Source: CAZHCA01 sp964530825 | GTDB lineage: Bacteria > Bacteroidota > Bacteroidia > Chitinophagales > Saprospiraceae | Assembly: GCA_964530825.1 (NCBI GenBank) | Contig: CAZHCA010000007.1 | Location: forward strand, 62,001 to 126,000 | Reading direction: 5' to 3' | DNA length: 64,000 nucleotides | In this document: positions 53,833 through 63,420 of the stretch, piece after piece | How positions within the stretch are numbered: position 1 is the first letter of the stretch | Layout: the number at the start of each line of letters is the position of its first letter | Notes under the pieces: generated by a model | Database searches by the model: none | Seen by the model: the letters and a program-made list of their open reading frames with translations, nothing else | Told to the model about the DNA's origin: nothing | Program-made: the position numbers and the translations under genes

Positions 53833-56800
53833 TTAGGATTCAAGGCGGAGCGATCCTTTCAAGAAGCGGCTGAAGGCCCCCTCAAAGCGTTTATCTATGA
53901 GTTTGGGGCGGCGCAGGAGAACGGTGAAACCAACCCCGTTTTTCAGATGCAGTTCCCCGTCAATGCGGTGAGCGCGCATCCGCATATTTACGATACCGTT
54001 ACTAATCGATTTTTGTTGAATGTCGGATCCGGTGCCGTTATCCCATATAGACAATAAAAAGCCGGTTGTTTTATTGCCGAGGAATATCTCTACCCGGTCG
54101 CCGTTCGAATGTTTGGCGATGTTGTTGATAGCCTCTTTGAAGATAAAATAAACCTCCTGGCGTATGGTAGGTGAAATTCTGGCCTGTGGGTTGATCGAGC
54201 CTACATCCAATTGATAGGTAAAGCCCAGAGGGAGCAAGATTTCTTCTACATGCTCCTGCATACGGTCGATCAGGTTCTGGATTTTATCTTTGCGCGAATC
54301 GACCGACCAGATTACGTCCGACATTTTAGATATCGCCTTGCGGGAACTCGAGGCCATCCGTTGCAGTTTTTCACTTCTTTTTTGGTCTTTCGTATCCAGC
54401 AGCATGATCTCAGACTGGATGGCGATGCCGGTCAAAAGTCCACTGAGCTCGTCGTGCAAATCGCTGGAGATTTTGGTGCGCAGCTGTTCTAAGCGCAACT
54501 GCTGAGTAAGGCGATAACGCGTAAAGGCATAGATCAAACCCGAGATTAGGAGGGTGATCAATGCCCAGAAACCAAAGGTTTCATAGAAGTAAGGTTTAAC
54601 CTCGATATTCAAGGTATAAACTTCGACGGTCGGATTGCTGTTCGGGTCCAGTGCCTTGACGTGCAGGGTATAGTTACCGGCCGGCAGGCTGTGGTATTTG
54701 ACAAAGTTTTGATTGCCCAGATCGGTCCAGCCATCCTCCTTTCCTTCCAGCCAGACCTGGTATCGGTTCTGTTCGGGGTTTAAGTAGAAAGGAAGAAAGA
54801 AGTCCAACTGAAAGTAGTCGGTCTGGGGCGGTACGACTATTTTTTTCAGATTGACCAGCCCCGTATCTCTCACAAACAGGCTGTCGAAACGTGAATCAAA
54901 GCGGACGTACCGGTCGAGCCGTATCCGGTGGGTTTGTTCTTTTTTCAATAGGCTTTCCGGGCGGAAGATGTTTAAGCCGTTTACCGTACCGAAGTACAGG
55001 TTACCATCCTGGTCGCCATGAAAAGAAAGGCGATTGAATTCGTGATGGGAAAACCCATCGGTTGTAGAAAAAGAACGAAAGGTTGCCCGTTCGGGATCGA
55101 AGTAACTGAGGCCATCAAAAGTGCTAATCCAAAATCCGCCCTCATCAGAAGGCTGTATGCCCGCCACGATGTTGCTGGCCAGGCCGTCGTAGGTGGTATA
55201 GGTAATTATTTTCCGGGTTTGGGGATCGAGCATGGATAAGCCATTGGTCGTTCCCAGCCATATCTGACCGTTGCGGTCTTCGTGTATGGTATAAATGGTG
55301 TTACTCAAGAGTTCATTGTCGGGACGGGCGTCGATGGTATAAATGCGTTGTCGCTGGGTGGATAGGTCGATTTGAAAAAGCCCGCCGTCCGTTCCAACCC
55401 AGAGTGTCTGGCCGGACTGGTGAATAAAATGCGGCCGCACCTCCGACAGCGGATTGTTGCCTTCGGCATCGGTATAAGGCTCAAATTGATCGGTCGATCG
55501 ATCGAAATAATACAACTGGCCCTCCTTGGGAAGTTTTCGCCGGGTAGAAGCCGCTACCCACAGATTGCCCTCATTATCAAACGTAAAATGATCGATAAGG
55601 CCCGGAATGGAGAAAAAAGCGAAAGAGTCCGCTTTCATATCGTAACGTACCAAGTGGGCCAGGTCATCGTAGGGTTCACAAATCGATCCCCACAAATAAT
55701 GGGGCACCTGGAATTCCAGGCCATAGCCACAGCGAAAATCGATCCGGTTTCCGGTATGAGGATGGATGATCTGGATGGTGTCCAGCTGCCAGGTTCGGCG
55801 GTCGATTCGGTACCAGTTTCCTACTTCCTGAGCGAAGTAGATGGTACTATCCGGGCCCTCAGTAATACCTCGGATAATTTTGCCCCAATTGCCATTGAGG
55901 TGATCCATATTGAGCAGTTTGCGCACCCGAAACTGATTATTCCGTACGATTTTCAGGCCGTTATCCAGTCCCAGTACAAAAAAATCCAGGAAGTTTTCCG
56001 ACCATAAGCTTAAAATCCTGGGGCTTTCATCGAGGAGCTTGCTGAGAGTCTCCCATTTGCCGTCGTTGCGCAGGCAGCGCAAGTCACGCGGTATATAAGG
56101 GGTAGTAGCACCACGGGAAAAGCCAAAAATGACATTTCCGCTCTGATCCTCCCACATTCGGCTGGCCTCTGTACCATTGAAATCCTCAAGAGCGAGCTGA
56201 ATGGGCTGTTTATCTTCTAGCGCAACGATCCGGAGTAGTTGTTGCTGGCGTTCGAAGCTCAACCAGATGCGTCCGTAGTTATCTAACTCCAGGAGGGAAG
56301 CAGGGGCCGGATACACCTCAGGGCGGGCGGCTTCGGGGAAGTCTTCCGGTTGAAAAATGCGTTTTAGGCGTCCACCGGCGGAGAAAAGACGCAGTCCTTT
56401 CTGGCTATCGTTGAGTAGAAAATCGCCGTTCGGGAGTTCGAGGTATTGCAGTTCGGGCAGGGGCGATTTTCTTTGTTCCTGCAGTTCGAAGACCGGCTCG
56501 AGCTCCGCATCAGAGCTCAACCGGTAAACATAAGTACCTGTGGTATTCAAGGATGCAAAAAGTATGGAACCGCCGCAGCTTTTTCGCACACCTGCCAGCA
56601 AACCTTTGAAGTTTCGGGACGGTAACAGATCAATTTTTTCAAGCCGGAAAGTCGACGGGTCGATTCGGTCTAGAAAGCGAATATTGTTTGCATACTGAAT
56701 AACGATTTTCCCGTTTCCGTCGACGAAAAGTTGCTCGATATTATGGGAAGAAATCTGGTGGGGCTGGTTGGGGGCATCAGAAAAATTTATGAAGTTTTGC

Positions 56801-57003
56801 CCATTGAACCGGCTCAGACTGTAGGGGGTGCCGATCCACAGGTAACCTAGGCTGTCTTGCACCACAGAGTTGATGTGCGTGCCCGCCAGGCCATCGCGAA
56901 TATTATAGAATTGGGTGGTGGCTAGCGTATATTGTGCTTGCACCATTTCGCTCATCAGACTCAAGAAAAATACGCTCAGCAGCAGGTAGATTTGCCGATT
57001 CAT
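53833..57003 (-). CDS. Propeller-type sensor histidine kinase
   Basis: A 1056-residue membrane kinase. Signal peptide (to about residue 23), then two seven-bladed beta-propellers of two-component-regulator repeats (about 30-690, with many 'LWIGT...GL..F' elements), a Y_Y_Y domain (about 735-800), one membrane helix (about 807-827), a HisKA_3 dimerisation domain with the phospho-His in 'DLHDELSGLL' near 850, and an HATPase domain (N-box 'NNIAKHSNG' near 960). Such kinases sense extracellular, usually carbohydrate-derived, signals. The response regulator gene is immediately upstream (64 bases), so the two form a pair. Confidence 0.93.
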   Translation of the reverse strand: MNRQIYLLLSVFFLSLMSEMVQAQYTLATTQFYNIRDGLAGTHINSVVQDSLGYLWIGTPYSLSRFNGQNFINFSDAPNQPHQISSHNIEQLFVDGNGKIVIQYANNIRFLDRIDPSTFRLEKIDLLPSRNFKGLLAGVRKSCGGSILFASLNTTGTYVYRLSSDAELEPVFELQEQRKSPLPELQYLELPNGDFLLNDSQKGLRLFSAGGRLKRIFQPEDFPEAARPEVYPAPASLLELDNYGRIWLSFERQQQLLRIVALEDKQPIQLALEDFNGTEASRMWEDQSGNVIFGFSRGATTPYIPRDLRCLRNDGKWETLSKLLDESPRILSLWSENFLDFFVLGLDNGLKIVRNNQFRVRKLLNMDHLNGNWGKIIRGITEGPDSTIYFAQEVGNWYRIDRRTWQLDTIQIIHPHTGNRIDFRCGYGLEFQVPHYLWGSICEPYDDLAHLVRYDMKADSFAFFSIPGLIDHFTFDNEGNLWVAASTRRKLPKEGQLYYFDRSTDQFEPYTDAEGNNPLSEVRPHFIHQSGQTLWVGTDGGLFQIDLSTQRQRIYTIDARPDNELLSNTIYTIHEDRNGQIWLGTTNGLSMLDPQTRKIITYTTYDGLASNIVAGIQPSDEGGFWISTFDGLSYFDPERATFRSFSTTDGFSHHEFNRLSFHGDQDGNLYFGTVNGLNIFRPESLLKKEQTHRIRLDRYVRFDSRFDSLFVRDTGLVNLKKIVVPPQTDYFQLDFFLPFYLNPEQNRYQVWLEGKEDGWTDLGNQNFVKYHSLPAGNYTLHVKALDPNSNPTVEVYTLNIEVKPYFYETFGFWALITLLISGLIYAFTRYRLTQQLRLEQLRTKISSDLHDELSGLLTGIAIQSEIMLLDTKDQKRSEKLQRMASSSRKAISKMSDVIWSVDSRKDKIQNLIDRMQEHVEEILLPLGFTYQLDVGSINPQARISPTIRQEVYFIFKEAINNIAKHSNGDRVEIFLGNKTTGFLLSIWDNGTGSDIQQKSISNGIVNMRMRAHRIDGELHLKNGVGFTVLLRRPKLIDKRFEGAFSRFLKGSLRLES

Positions 57004-57067
57004 GTTTCCCGTTTACTTCGAGCTTATGCAAAATGCCCGCCGAAAAATGGCAATTGAGCAGGCGATT

Positions 57068-57709
57068 CTAGATCTCTCCTCGCATTACTTTGCTAATGAC
57101 TTCCGCTTTTGAATTGACTTCCAGGGTTCGGTAGATGTTTTTTATGTGGTCGCGAACGGTTTCCACCGAAATAAAGAGCTCGTCGGCAATCATCTTATAA
57201 CTATAGGCTTTTACGATTAAGTCGACGATTTGTTGTTGGCGTGGGGTAAGTTTGTGCTTTCTGGCGGCGCCGCGCCGGTTAAAGAATTCCACTACATGAC
57301 GCGCAATGGTGGGCGACATGAAGGAGCCGCCCTGATAGACCGCGCGGATAGCTTCCAGTATGGTGTTGATATCCGACTTCTTGGTTATGTACCCGACTGC
57401 CCCGGCTTGTAGGGAGCTGAAGACTTTTTCCGAATCGTCATTGTTGGTGAACATGACAATGTCGGCATCTTTCAGGCGCTGGCGGATGTAGGGAATACCC
57501 TGCAGGCCGCTTATGCCTCCCGGTAAGTTAATATCCAAGATAACAATATCCGGTTGTAGATTTTGTTGCCGGATGTTCTCTAAAAAGTCTTGCACCGTAG
57601 CAAAGCTACCTACTACGTTCATCCATTTTTCCCGCTTGAAAAGCTCGGCCAGGTTCTCTCGTACGAGTTCTTCATCTTCAACAATGCAAATATTAATAAC
57701 CGATTCCAT
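57068..57709 (-). CDS. NarL/LuxR-type response regulator
   Basis: A 213-residue regulator. The receiver domain has the acidic pair E11-D12, phospho-acceptor D59 in 'VILDINLPGG' and the conserved Lys in 'YITKKSD'. A LuxR-type helix-turn-helix follows ('LTPRQQQIVDLIVKAYSYKMIADEL', 'SVETVRDHIKNIY'). HisKA_3 kinases pair with this class of regulator, which agrees with its neighbour. First gene of the two-gene unit. Confidence 0.94.
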   Translation of the reverse strand: MESVINICIVEDEELVRENLAELFKREKWMNVVGSFATVQDFLENIRQQNLQPDIVILDINLPGGISGLQGIPYIRQRLKDADIVMFTNNDDSEKVFSSLQAGAVGYITKKSDINTILEAIRAVYQGGSFMSPTIARHVVEFFNRRGAARKHKLTPRQQQIVDLIVKAYSYKMIADELFISVETVRDHIKNIYRTLEVNSKAEVISKVMRGEI

Positions 57710-57774
57710 AATAATTGATCACTCCTTTTTTGAGCAATACATTATATTAGCGAAAATATACTTTTTTTTAGGAA

Positions 57775-57782
57775 CAAAACTA
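57775..57782 (-). promoter_or_regulatory. Candidate -7 element before the response regulator gene
   Basis: On the minus strand it reads TAGTTTTG, matching TAnnTTTG, 66 bases before the ATG at 57709. The -33 element is not clear. Confidence 0.3.
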
Positions 57783-57902
57783 CGCTAAAATCATATTTTC
57801 CGATAGATAATCGGGTTGTCCGGCAGATAAGTAACCAGTTTTTTGGGCGCTTTAGGAGTCGGCAAAATTCCCTAACCAAATTTCTAAGTTTAAATTATAC
57901 GC

Positions 57903-58979
57903 ATGACTATGTTACGCGCAAAAATCGGCGGTATTGGCTATTACGTTCCTGAACATATTATCACCAACCGCGATTTGGAAAAAGTGATGGATACATCGGA
58001 TGAGTGGATTCAGGAGCGCACGGGCATACAAGAACGGCGTTTTGGGACTCGGTTTGAGGAGACGACCACCACGATGGGGGTGCGGGCTGCAGAAAAAGCG
58101 ATCGAAAATGCGGGTATCACCAAAGAAGATGTCGACTTTATCATTTTCGCTACGCTTAGTCCGGATTATTATTTTCCCGGATGCGGGGTATTATTGCAGC
58201 GCGAGATGGGGATTACCCATACAGAAGTTGGTGCGCTCGACATCCGGAATCAATGCTCGGGGTTTATCTACGGACTGTCCATTGCCGATCAGTTCGTGCG
58301 CACGGGCACGTACAAGAATATTTTGCTGGTCGGCTCGGAAATGCACTCCATGGGATTGGACTTTACCACGCGGGGCCGCAATGTCTCCGTTATCTTCGGT
58401 GACGGCGCCGGGGCGGTCGTGATACAGCCCACCGAAAACGATAATCAGGGTATTCTGACCACCCATTTGCATTCTGACGGTACGTACGCTGAAAAGCTGG
58501 CGATGATCAATCCGGGTTCACACAGCGGGTACCACTTCAATAAGCTGGGTGAGGAAAAAGACTTTGGATACAGCGAGGAGCCGCCTTATGGAGAGACCTT
58601 TATCACGGAGTATATGGTGAATAATGCGCAGATGTATCCCGTGATGGAAGGACAGTTCGTCTTCAAGATGGCCGTCAAGAAGTTTCCAGAGGTAATCATG
58701 GAGGGGCTGCAAAAAGTCGGGCTACAGCCCGCCGATATCGATCTGTTTATACCCCACCAGGCTAATTTAAGGATCAGCCAGTTCGTACAAAAGGCCTTGC
58801 GGCTCCAAGACGACCAGGTCTGGAATAATATTCAGAAATACGGCAATACCACCGCCGCTTCCATTCCTATTGCTTTAGCCGAGGCTTGGGAAGCAGGCAA
58901 CGTGAAGACTGGCGACCTGGTGTGCCTGGCCGCATTCGGCAGCGGATTTACCTGGGGAAGCGCCTTAATTCGCTGGTAA
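57903..58979 (+). CDS. fabH: 3-oxoacyl-ACP synthase III-like (KAS III)
   Basis: A 358-residue thiolase-fold enzyme with the full KAS III triad: C118 ('IRNQCSGFIYG'), H285 ('FIPHQANLRI') and N315 ('KYGNTTAASIPIAL'). It condenses an acyl-CoA starter with malonyl-ACP. Slightly longer than E. coli FabH (317), because of an insert around 'NPGSHSGYHFNKLG' near 200-235; this longer subgroup is common in Bacteroidota and may act outside primary fatty-acid initiation. Confidence 0.9.
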   Translation: MTMLRAKIGGIGYYVPEHIITNRDLEKVMDTSDEWIQERTGIQERRFGTRFEETTTTMGVRAAEKAIENAGITKEDVDFIIFATLSPDYYFPGCGVLLQREMGITHTEVGALDIRNQCSGFIYGLSIADQFVRTGTYKNILLVGSEMHSMGLDFTTRGRNVSVIFGDGAGAVVIQPTENDNQGILTTHLHSDGTYAEKLAMINPGSHSGYHFNKLGEEKDFGYSEEPPYGETFITEYMVNNAQMYPVMEGQFVFKMAVKKFPEVIMEGLQKVGLQPADIDLFIPHQANLRISQFVQKALRLQDDQVWNNIQKYGNTTAASIPIALAEAWEAGNVKTGDLVCLAAFGSGFTWGSALIRW

Positions 58980-58993
58980 GCCCGCTGGCCAAT

Positions 58994-59030
58994 AAAAAAA
59001 AACGCCGCCTCCGGTTATTGCGGCCGGAGG
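58994..59030 (-). terminator. Intrinsic terminator overlapping the end of the small coiled-coil gene
   Basis: On the minus strand CCTCCGG (59030-59024) pairs with CCGGAGG (59014-59008), followed by CGGCG and a run of nine T (59002-58994). The stop codon TAA of the gene at 59015 lies in the loop. A weaker T-rich stretch on the plus side suggests that it may also help end fabH. Confidence 0.75.
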
Positions 59031-59278
59031 GGGAGTTTCTTTCCGTCCTGGTTGGTCAGCGATTCGTAGTGTCGGACCAACCGAGCCTGGTGCGCTGCCA
59101 ATTTGTTGAGCACCCGTAGTTCCTCTTGAATTTCTTCGCGCTTTTGCCGGCTGTGTTCGAGGTGAACCAGCCGTTTTTTGAGAGAACTGATATCCAGTAT
59201 TTTCTGAATGGTATGACCCAATGCAATTCGGGCTTTCAAAAGCTTCTTCTTAATCGCTCTCGACTTCTGCATACCCAT
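59015..59278 (-). CDS. Small basic coiled-coil protein
   Basis: An 87-residue, Lys/Arg/Leu-rich protein predicted to be almost all helix (heptad-like Leu spacing in 'HSRQKREEIQEELRVLNKLA'). No signal or membrane segment. The terminator directly at its stop codon makes it credible as a real gene despite its size. Function unknown; not recognised. Confidence 0.6.
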   Translation of the reverse strand: MGMQKSRAIKKKLLKARIALGHTIQKILDISSLKKRLVHLEHSRQKREEIQEELRVLNKLAAHQARLVRHYESLTNQDGKKLPLRPQ

Positions 59279-59470
59279 CGGTTTGGTAAAGAATTAAAGG
59301 CTTTTGTTTGGATTTCGTTTTAATAACGCCACGAACCTCATTTTTGGTTGACGGCTTACGGATAATATACAAAAAAAAAGCGTATTCCGGCTAATTAAAT
59401 GTCGGAAAACACTTTTTCGTAAAAATGATGTTTGGAAAATGGGTTATGGAAGGGACTGCTGATGCTAGGA

Positions 59471-60493
59471 TCAGGTAGTTTTTTCCGCTTTAAATCCGGT
59501 TACCCCACTTACGGTTGTGTATTTGAGGCTGTATTTCTTTCCGGGGAAAACAATTTTAAAAGCCGATTGGACAGCTAGTGTTGCTTCGTGAAAGCCGCAT
59601 AAAATGAGCTTAAGCTTACCCGGATACGTATTTATATCTCCAACGGCAAAAATGCCCGAAATATTGGTTTGGTAGTCGTAAGTGTCAACCACCAGACCGT
59701 TTTTCTCGATGGCGAGGCCCCAATGCTGCAATGGGCCTAGCTTTGGTGTAAGACCAAATAAGGGCATGAAATAATCGGCGGCTACGGAGAACGGTCCATC
59801 CGTTTTGTGCTGAATGATTACTTCCTCCAGCCAGTCCTGGCCGTTCAGACCAACAACCTGTGCGCTGGTTAGCAGTTTAATGCTGCCCCTGCGGTCTAGG
59901 GTCTTGACTTTTTCAACGCTATCGGGCGCCCCCCTGAAGCCCTCGCGTCGATGGACGAGGAAGAGTTCTTTTACCATGTTGGCCAGGTAAATGGTCCAGT
60001 CCAGTGCACTATCGCCCCCACCGGCGATTACTACCCGCTGGTTGCGGAAGTGTTCTGGTTCTTTAACCATATATTCAACACCTCGGCCTTCGTAGGCTTC
60101 GATATTCGGGATCGGTGGTTTACGTGGCTCGAAGCTTCCCAGACCGGCGGCAATGATAACGACCGGCGCCTGCAAAACCGTACCGCAGTTGGTAGTCAGT
60201 TGGAAGTGGCCATTTTCCAGGCGCTCCATGGTTTCGGCCCTTTCGCCCAGGGTAAAGCCAGGCTGAAAAGGAGCGATTTGTTCCATCAAGTTATCGACTA
60301 GCTCGCCTGCCAGAACAGCGGGAAAGCCGGGAATATCGTAAATGGGTTTTTTGGGGTAGATCTCCGCCAACTGGCCTCCGGGTTGAGGTAAGGCATCGAC
60401 CAGGTGGCAGCGCATCTGAAGCAGACCAGCTTCAAAGACGGTGAACAGTCCTACCGGACCAGCTCCAATGATGATTATATCTGTTTTGATCAT
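59471..60493 (-). CDS. Ferredoxin-NADP reductase, thioredoxin-reductase-like
   Basis: A 340-residue flavoprotein with two nucleotide-binding motifs: 'IIIGAGPVGLF' (FAD, about 6-16) and 'VVIAGGGDSALDW' (NADPH, about 152-164), and 'GIFAVGDINTYPGKLKLI' at the end. The CxxC of thioredoxin reductase is absent, which places it in the bacterial TrxR-like FNR type (YumC-like). It transfers electrons between NADPH and ferredoxin. ATG at 60493 chosen because the FAD motif follows at once. Last gene of the cco accessory cluster, 17 bases after the exporter gene. Confidence 0.92.
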   Translation of the reverse strand: MIKTDIIIIGAGPVGLFTVFEAGLLQMRCHLVDALPQPGGQLAEIYPKKPIYDIPGFPAVLAGELVDNLMEQIAPFQPGFTLGERAETMERLENGHFQLTTNCGTVLQAPVVIIAAGLGSFEPRKPPIPNIEAYEGRGVEYMVKEPEHFRNQRVVIAGGGDSALDWTIYLANMVKELFLVHRREGFRGAPDSVEKVKTLDRRGSIKLLTSAQVVGLNGQDWLEEVIIQHKTDGPFSVAADYFMPLFGLTPKLGPLQHWGLAIEKNGLVVDTYDYQTNISGIFAVGDINTYPGKLKLILCGFHEATLAVQSAFKIVFPGKKYSLKYTTVSGVTGFKAEKTT

Positions 60494-60510
60494 TCGACGT
60501 CTTTTTTTGA

Positions 60511-61209
60511 TTAATGGCACATGGGAAGATTTTCCCAATTTTCCCAGAAGCGAAAGTCGGCTGGAATGTTGAACTGCATGCCCCGGTAGATAAACAGCAA
60601 GCCGAACAAAATCAGAAATACCGGGAAAAGCTTACGCAGTCGGGCCCGCCACCGCAGATTGATAAATTGTCCGGCTAAGGCTGTAACCAGCATAAGTGGG
60701 ACGGTACCCATTCCAAAAAAGGCCATGTATCCGGCCGACTGCAGGAGGCTCTCGCTGGTAAGGGCGCCTACGATAGCGACGTAGACCAATCCGCAGGGCA
60801 ACAAACCATTGAGCAGCCCCAGGCTAAAGAGGGTGCCCCTCCGCTGCGAGCGCAACAACTGGGCCATTTGTTTTTTCACCCACATATTCAGCCGGAAAAG
60901 GGGTGGCCAACGCAACATGTAGCTTTCCAGGTTGATGGCAAAAAGGGCTACGATTAGCATCAGAATACCGATCCCGATGGAAAAGTAAGTCTGCAGGCCC
61001 GCCAGGAAGACGCCGCGGCCCAGGGCCCCGATCAGGACACCCAAGGCCGTATAGGTGAGGACCCGTCCTAGGTTATAGGTCAGGACCTGGGCACCCGCGC
61101 GCCAGCGGGACTGGTGCTGATAGGGCAGGGCCAGTGCTATGGGGCCGCACATGCCTACGCAGTGCAAGCTGCCAACCAGTCCGATGGTAAATGCGGTCCA
61201 GAGAAACAT
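60511..61209 (-). CDS. TauE/SafE-family membrane exporter in cbb3 cluster
   Basis: A 232-residue protein with six membrane helices. It opens 'GLVGSLHCVGMCGPIALAL', the DsbD_2/TauE-SafE signature with two Cys within a membrane helix, and has a second half with 'GLLNGLLPCGLVYVAIVGAL'. In Bacteroidota this family regularly follows ccoG-ccoH and may move copper or sulfur compounds during cbb3 oxidase assembly; that role is inference from context. It lies 12 bases after ccoH. Confidence 0.85.
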   Translation of the reverse strand: MFLWTAFTIGLVGSLHCVGMCGPIALALPYQHQSRWRAGAQVLTYNLGRVLTYTALGVLIGALGRGVFLAGLQTYFSIGIGILMLIVALFAINLESYMLRWPPLFRLNMWVKKQMAQLLRSQRRGTLFSLGLLNGLLPCGLVYVAIVGALTSESLLQSAGYMAFFGMGTVPLMLVTALAGQFINLRWRARLRKLFPVFLILFGLLFIYRGMQFNIPADFRFWENWENLPMCH

Positions 61210-61221
61210 AAGCTTTTGCGT

Positions 61222-61665
61222 TTACAGGTGCACGACTGCTTCTTTAAAGAATGCTTTGCCATTGGCCTGCCAGTCGACTTTTACCTTCCACAAGCCCGGC
61301 TTGAGGTCGGTGGTTGGAATCTGCATTGTTGCACCGGACTCAGCAGTAATGGGCACCCGAAAATCTTGGTCACTGTCGGAAGGGCAGAAGAAATGAATCT
61401 CTCCCGTCGCTTTACTGCGCAGGTCGGCGGGAAAAATGAGTTCCACACGCTCTTTTTGCGGGTCTTCGCGCACAATGAGGTCCTGGGCCAGCGACTGGCT
61501 GTTAACCAATTTATTGTAGTGCTGCTGGTAATTGAGATCATCCTGGTAATAGTGATCTGATACCAAACTGTTGTCGAACTGTGTCGACCTGATCACGGCA
61601 ACAATCAGTACGGCCATGAAAGTCAGATAAAATACGGCTATGCCGGTTCCCCAATTGAATTTCAT
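61222..61665 (-). CDS. ccoH: cbb3 oxidase maturation protein CcoH (FixH)
   Basis: A 147-residue protein with one membrane helix (about 7-27) and an extracytoplasmic beta-sandwich ending 'LKPGLWKVKVDWQANGKAF'. The N-terminal 'KFNWGTGIAVFYLTFMAVL' and the 'YYQDDLNYQQHYNK' stretch are standard for FixH. Required for stable cbb3 assembly in known systems. Downstream of ccoG by 70 bases. Confidence 0.9.
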   Translation of the reverse strand: MKFNWGTGIAVFYLTFMAVLIVAVIRSTQFDNSLVSDHYYQDDLNYQQHYNKLVNSQSLAQDLIVREDPQKERVELIFPADLRSKATGEIHFFCPSDSDQDFRVPITAESGATMQIPTTDLKPGLWKVKVDWQANGKAFFKEAVVHL

Positions 61666-61735
61666 AAGCTCTAAGGTTAAGACGGAGGGTAGAATTTGCT
61701 ATGCTTGTTCGCGGACTACACCCCAGCCAGTATCA

Positions 61736-63277
61736 TCATTGAATCGGTCCTAGGAAATTGGTGTTGACCCGGTCGATCAGTTTATCGCCGGAGTAAACCT
61801 CAATCTGGACCTTGGTTTTGCGATCTGTTAGGAAGGCTCTTTCCAGCTCGATGAATAGGGCGCCTTCGACCACGTCGCCGGCCAGCGTTGTAGGGGTTTC
61901 GCCTACCAGCTTCAGTCGGCCGTGTTCGGCAAAGTCGCCGACCAAACGGAATTCGACCGGAAATTCTTCCTTTGTTTTATTGATGACCTGATAGTTGTAC
62001 AGGTTGCTGACGTAAGTGTCATCTACCTCCTGATAAAGCATGCCGGGTGTGCGCAGGATCAGCGCTTCCACATCGGTACGGCTGGTGAGGAAGTACACGT
62101 TCAGCCCAACCAAAAAGGTCAGTACCGCCGTGTAAGCGATCACGCGGGGCGTGAAGATCTTCTTGGTCTTCGTGACGATACCATTCTCGCTGGCGTAGCG
62201 TATCAGTCCCCGTTCGCGGCCCACCTTATCCATGACTTCATCGCATGCATCCATGCAAGCCGTACAATTGATGCATTCCAGCTGTGTGCCGTTACGGATG
62301 TCGATGCCCGTAGGGCATACCTGCACACAAAGCTTGCAATCGATGCAATCGCCAAGGGCGTTTTGGATCTGTTCGGTCGGAGTTACACCATGGGGTAGCG
62401 CTTCAGCCGTAATGGTTTCCGTGGTCGTTGCTGCATTTGCTACCGAGGCGGCTATATCGCCTATTGGGTTGGAAGGAGGGGCTTTGGGCGTTGATTTTTT
62501 CTTTATCTTTCCACGTGGTTCCCCCCGCACATGATCGTAAGCCACTACGATAGAGTTGTTATCCAGCAGTACGCCCTGCATCCGGCCGTAAGGGCAAATC
62601 GCTACGCAAACCTGTTCGCGCATGTAGGAAAAGACAAAATAGAAAGCGAAGGAAAATGCCATCATAGCAGTAAATCCTTGCCAGTTTTGCGAGACGGGCT
62701 CGGTAGCAATTCGGAATACTTCCTCCACCCCAATAATGTAGGCTAGAAAGGTGTTGGCGATCAGCACTGCGATACCGAAAAAGATCGCTTGCTTAGCGGT
62801 CTTTTTCAGGAGCTTTTCGCGGGTCCAAGGCCCTTTATTCAGGCGCTTTTGTGCATTGGCATCCCCCTCGATGAAGTACTCGATCCGGCGGAAGACCATC
62901 TCCATGAAGATCGTCTGCGGGCAAATCCACCCGCAGAACAGGCGGCCGAAAACGACGGTAAACAAGACGATAAAAACCATCAGGGTGAGCATACCTAATA
63001 CCAGGATGTGAAAATCTTGAGGCGCGAAGACAATACCGAAAATGATGAAATGGCGCTCCAGAACGTTAAAGAGCAAAAGCGGTTCTCCGTTCACCTTAAT
63101 GAAAGGTGCGCCGAATAAAAACGCCAACAGCAGGTAACTGACGATTTTTCGCCAGTTGTAAAACCGACCTTTTGGCTTTTTAGGATAGATCCAAACCCGT
63201 TTGCCCTTCTGGTCGACCGTACTTATTGCGTCGCGGTAGGCTTCCGTATCTTTAGTGGGCTGATTGAGCGTATCCAT
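61736..63277 (-). CDS. ccoG: Cytochrome c oxidase accessory protein CcoG (FixG)
   Basis: A 513-residue membrane ferredoxin. Several membrane helices with 'CGWICPQ' and 'CPYGRMQG' Cys motifs, then a soluble domain with two 4Fe-4S sets: C-x2-C-x2-C-x3-CP ('CIDCKLCVQVCP') and C-x2-C-x2-C-x3-C ('CINCTACMDAC'), and a C-terminal Ig-like domain. It helps insert copper in cbb3 oxidase in known systems. The ATG at 63277 is preferred; an in-frame ATG at 63316 would add 13 residues and reach towards the hairpin upstream. Confidence 0.94.
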   Translation of the reverse strand: MDTLNQPTKDTEAYRDAISTVDQKGKRVWIYPKKPKGRFYNWRKIVSYLLLAFLFGAPFIKVNGEPLLLFNVLERHFIIFGIVFAPQDFHILVLGMLTLMVFIVLFTVVFGRLFCGWICPQTIFMEMVFRRIEYFIEGDANAQKRLNKGPWTREKLLKKTAKQAIFFGIAVLIANTFLAYIIGVEEVFRIATEPVSQNWQGFTAMMAFSFAFYFVFSYMREQVCVAICPYGRMQGVLLDNNSIVVAYDHVRGEPRGKIKKKSTPKAPPSNPIGDIAASVANAATTTETITAEALPHGVTPTEQIQNALGDCIDCKLCVQVCPTGIDIRNGTQLECINCTACMDACDEVMDKVGRERGLIRYASENGIVTKTKKIFTPRVIAYTAVLTFLVGLNVYFLTSRTDVEALILRTPGMLYQEVDDTYVSNLYNYQVINKTKEEFPVEFRLVGDFAEHGRLKLVGETPTTLAGDVVEGALFIELERAFLTDRKTKVQIEVYSGDKLIDRVNTNFLGPIQ

Positions 63278-63331
63278 TTGTTGTACATTCTGATGTTGAT
63301 AATTGGGCGTGCCCATTTTTTTATAAAGTAA

Positions 63332-63360
63332 CCTGCGGCCTTGTAATCCAAGGCCGCAGG
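63332..63360 (-). terminator. Strong 12-bp hairpin between ccoP and ccoG
   Basis: CCTGCGGCCTTG (63332-63343) and CAAGGCCGCAGG (63349-63360) pair perfectly with a five-base loop. No T-run follows in the minus direction. It may be a partial terminator or a processing stem that lowers expression of ccoG and the following genes relative to ccoNOP. Confidence 0.6.
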
Positions 63361-63420
63361 CTTTTCAAAGCTAACCTGTCAAATGTCAGGCTGATAGGAC
63401 CGACTACCTTTTGCCCGGTA

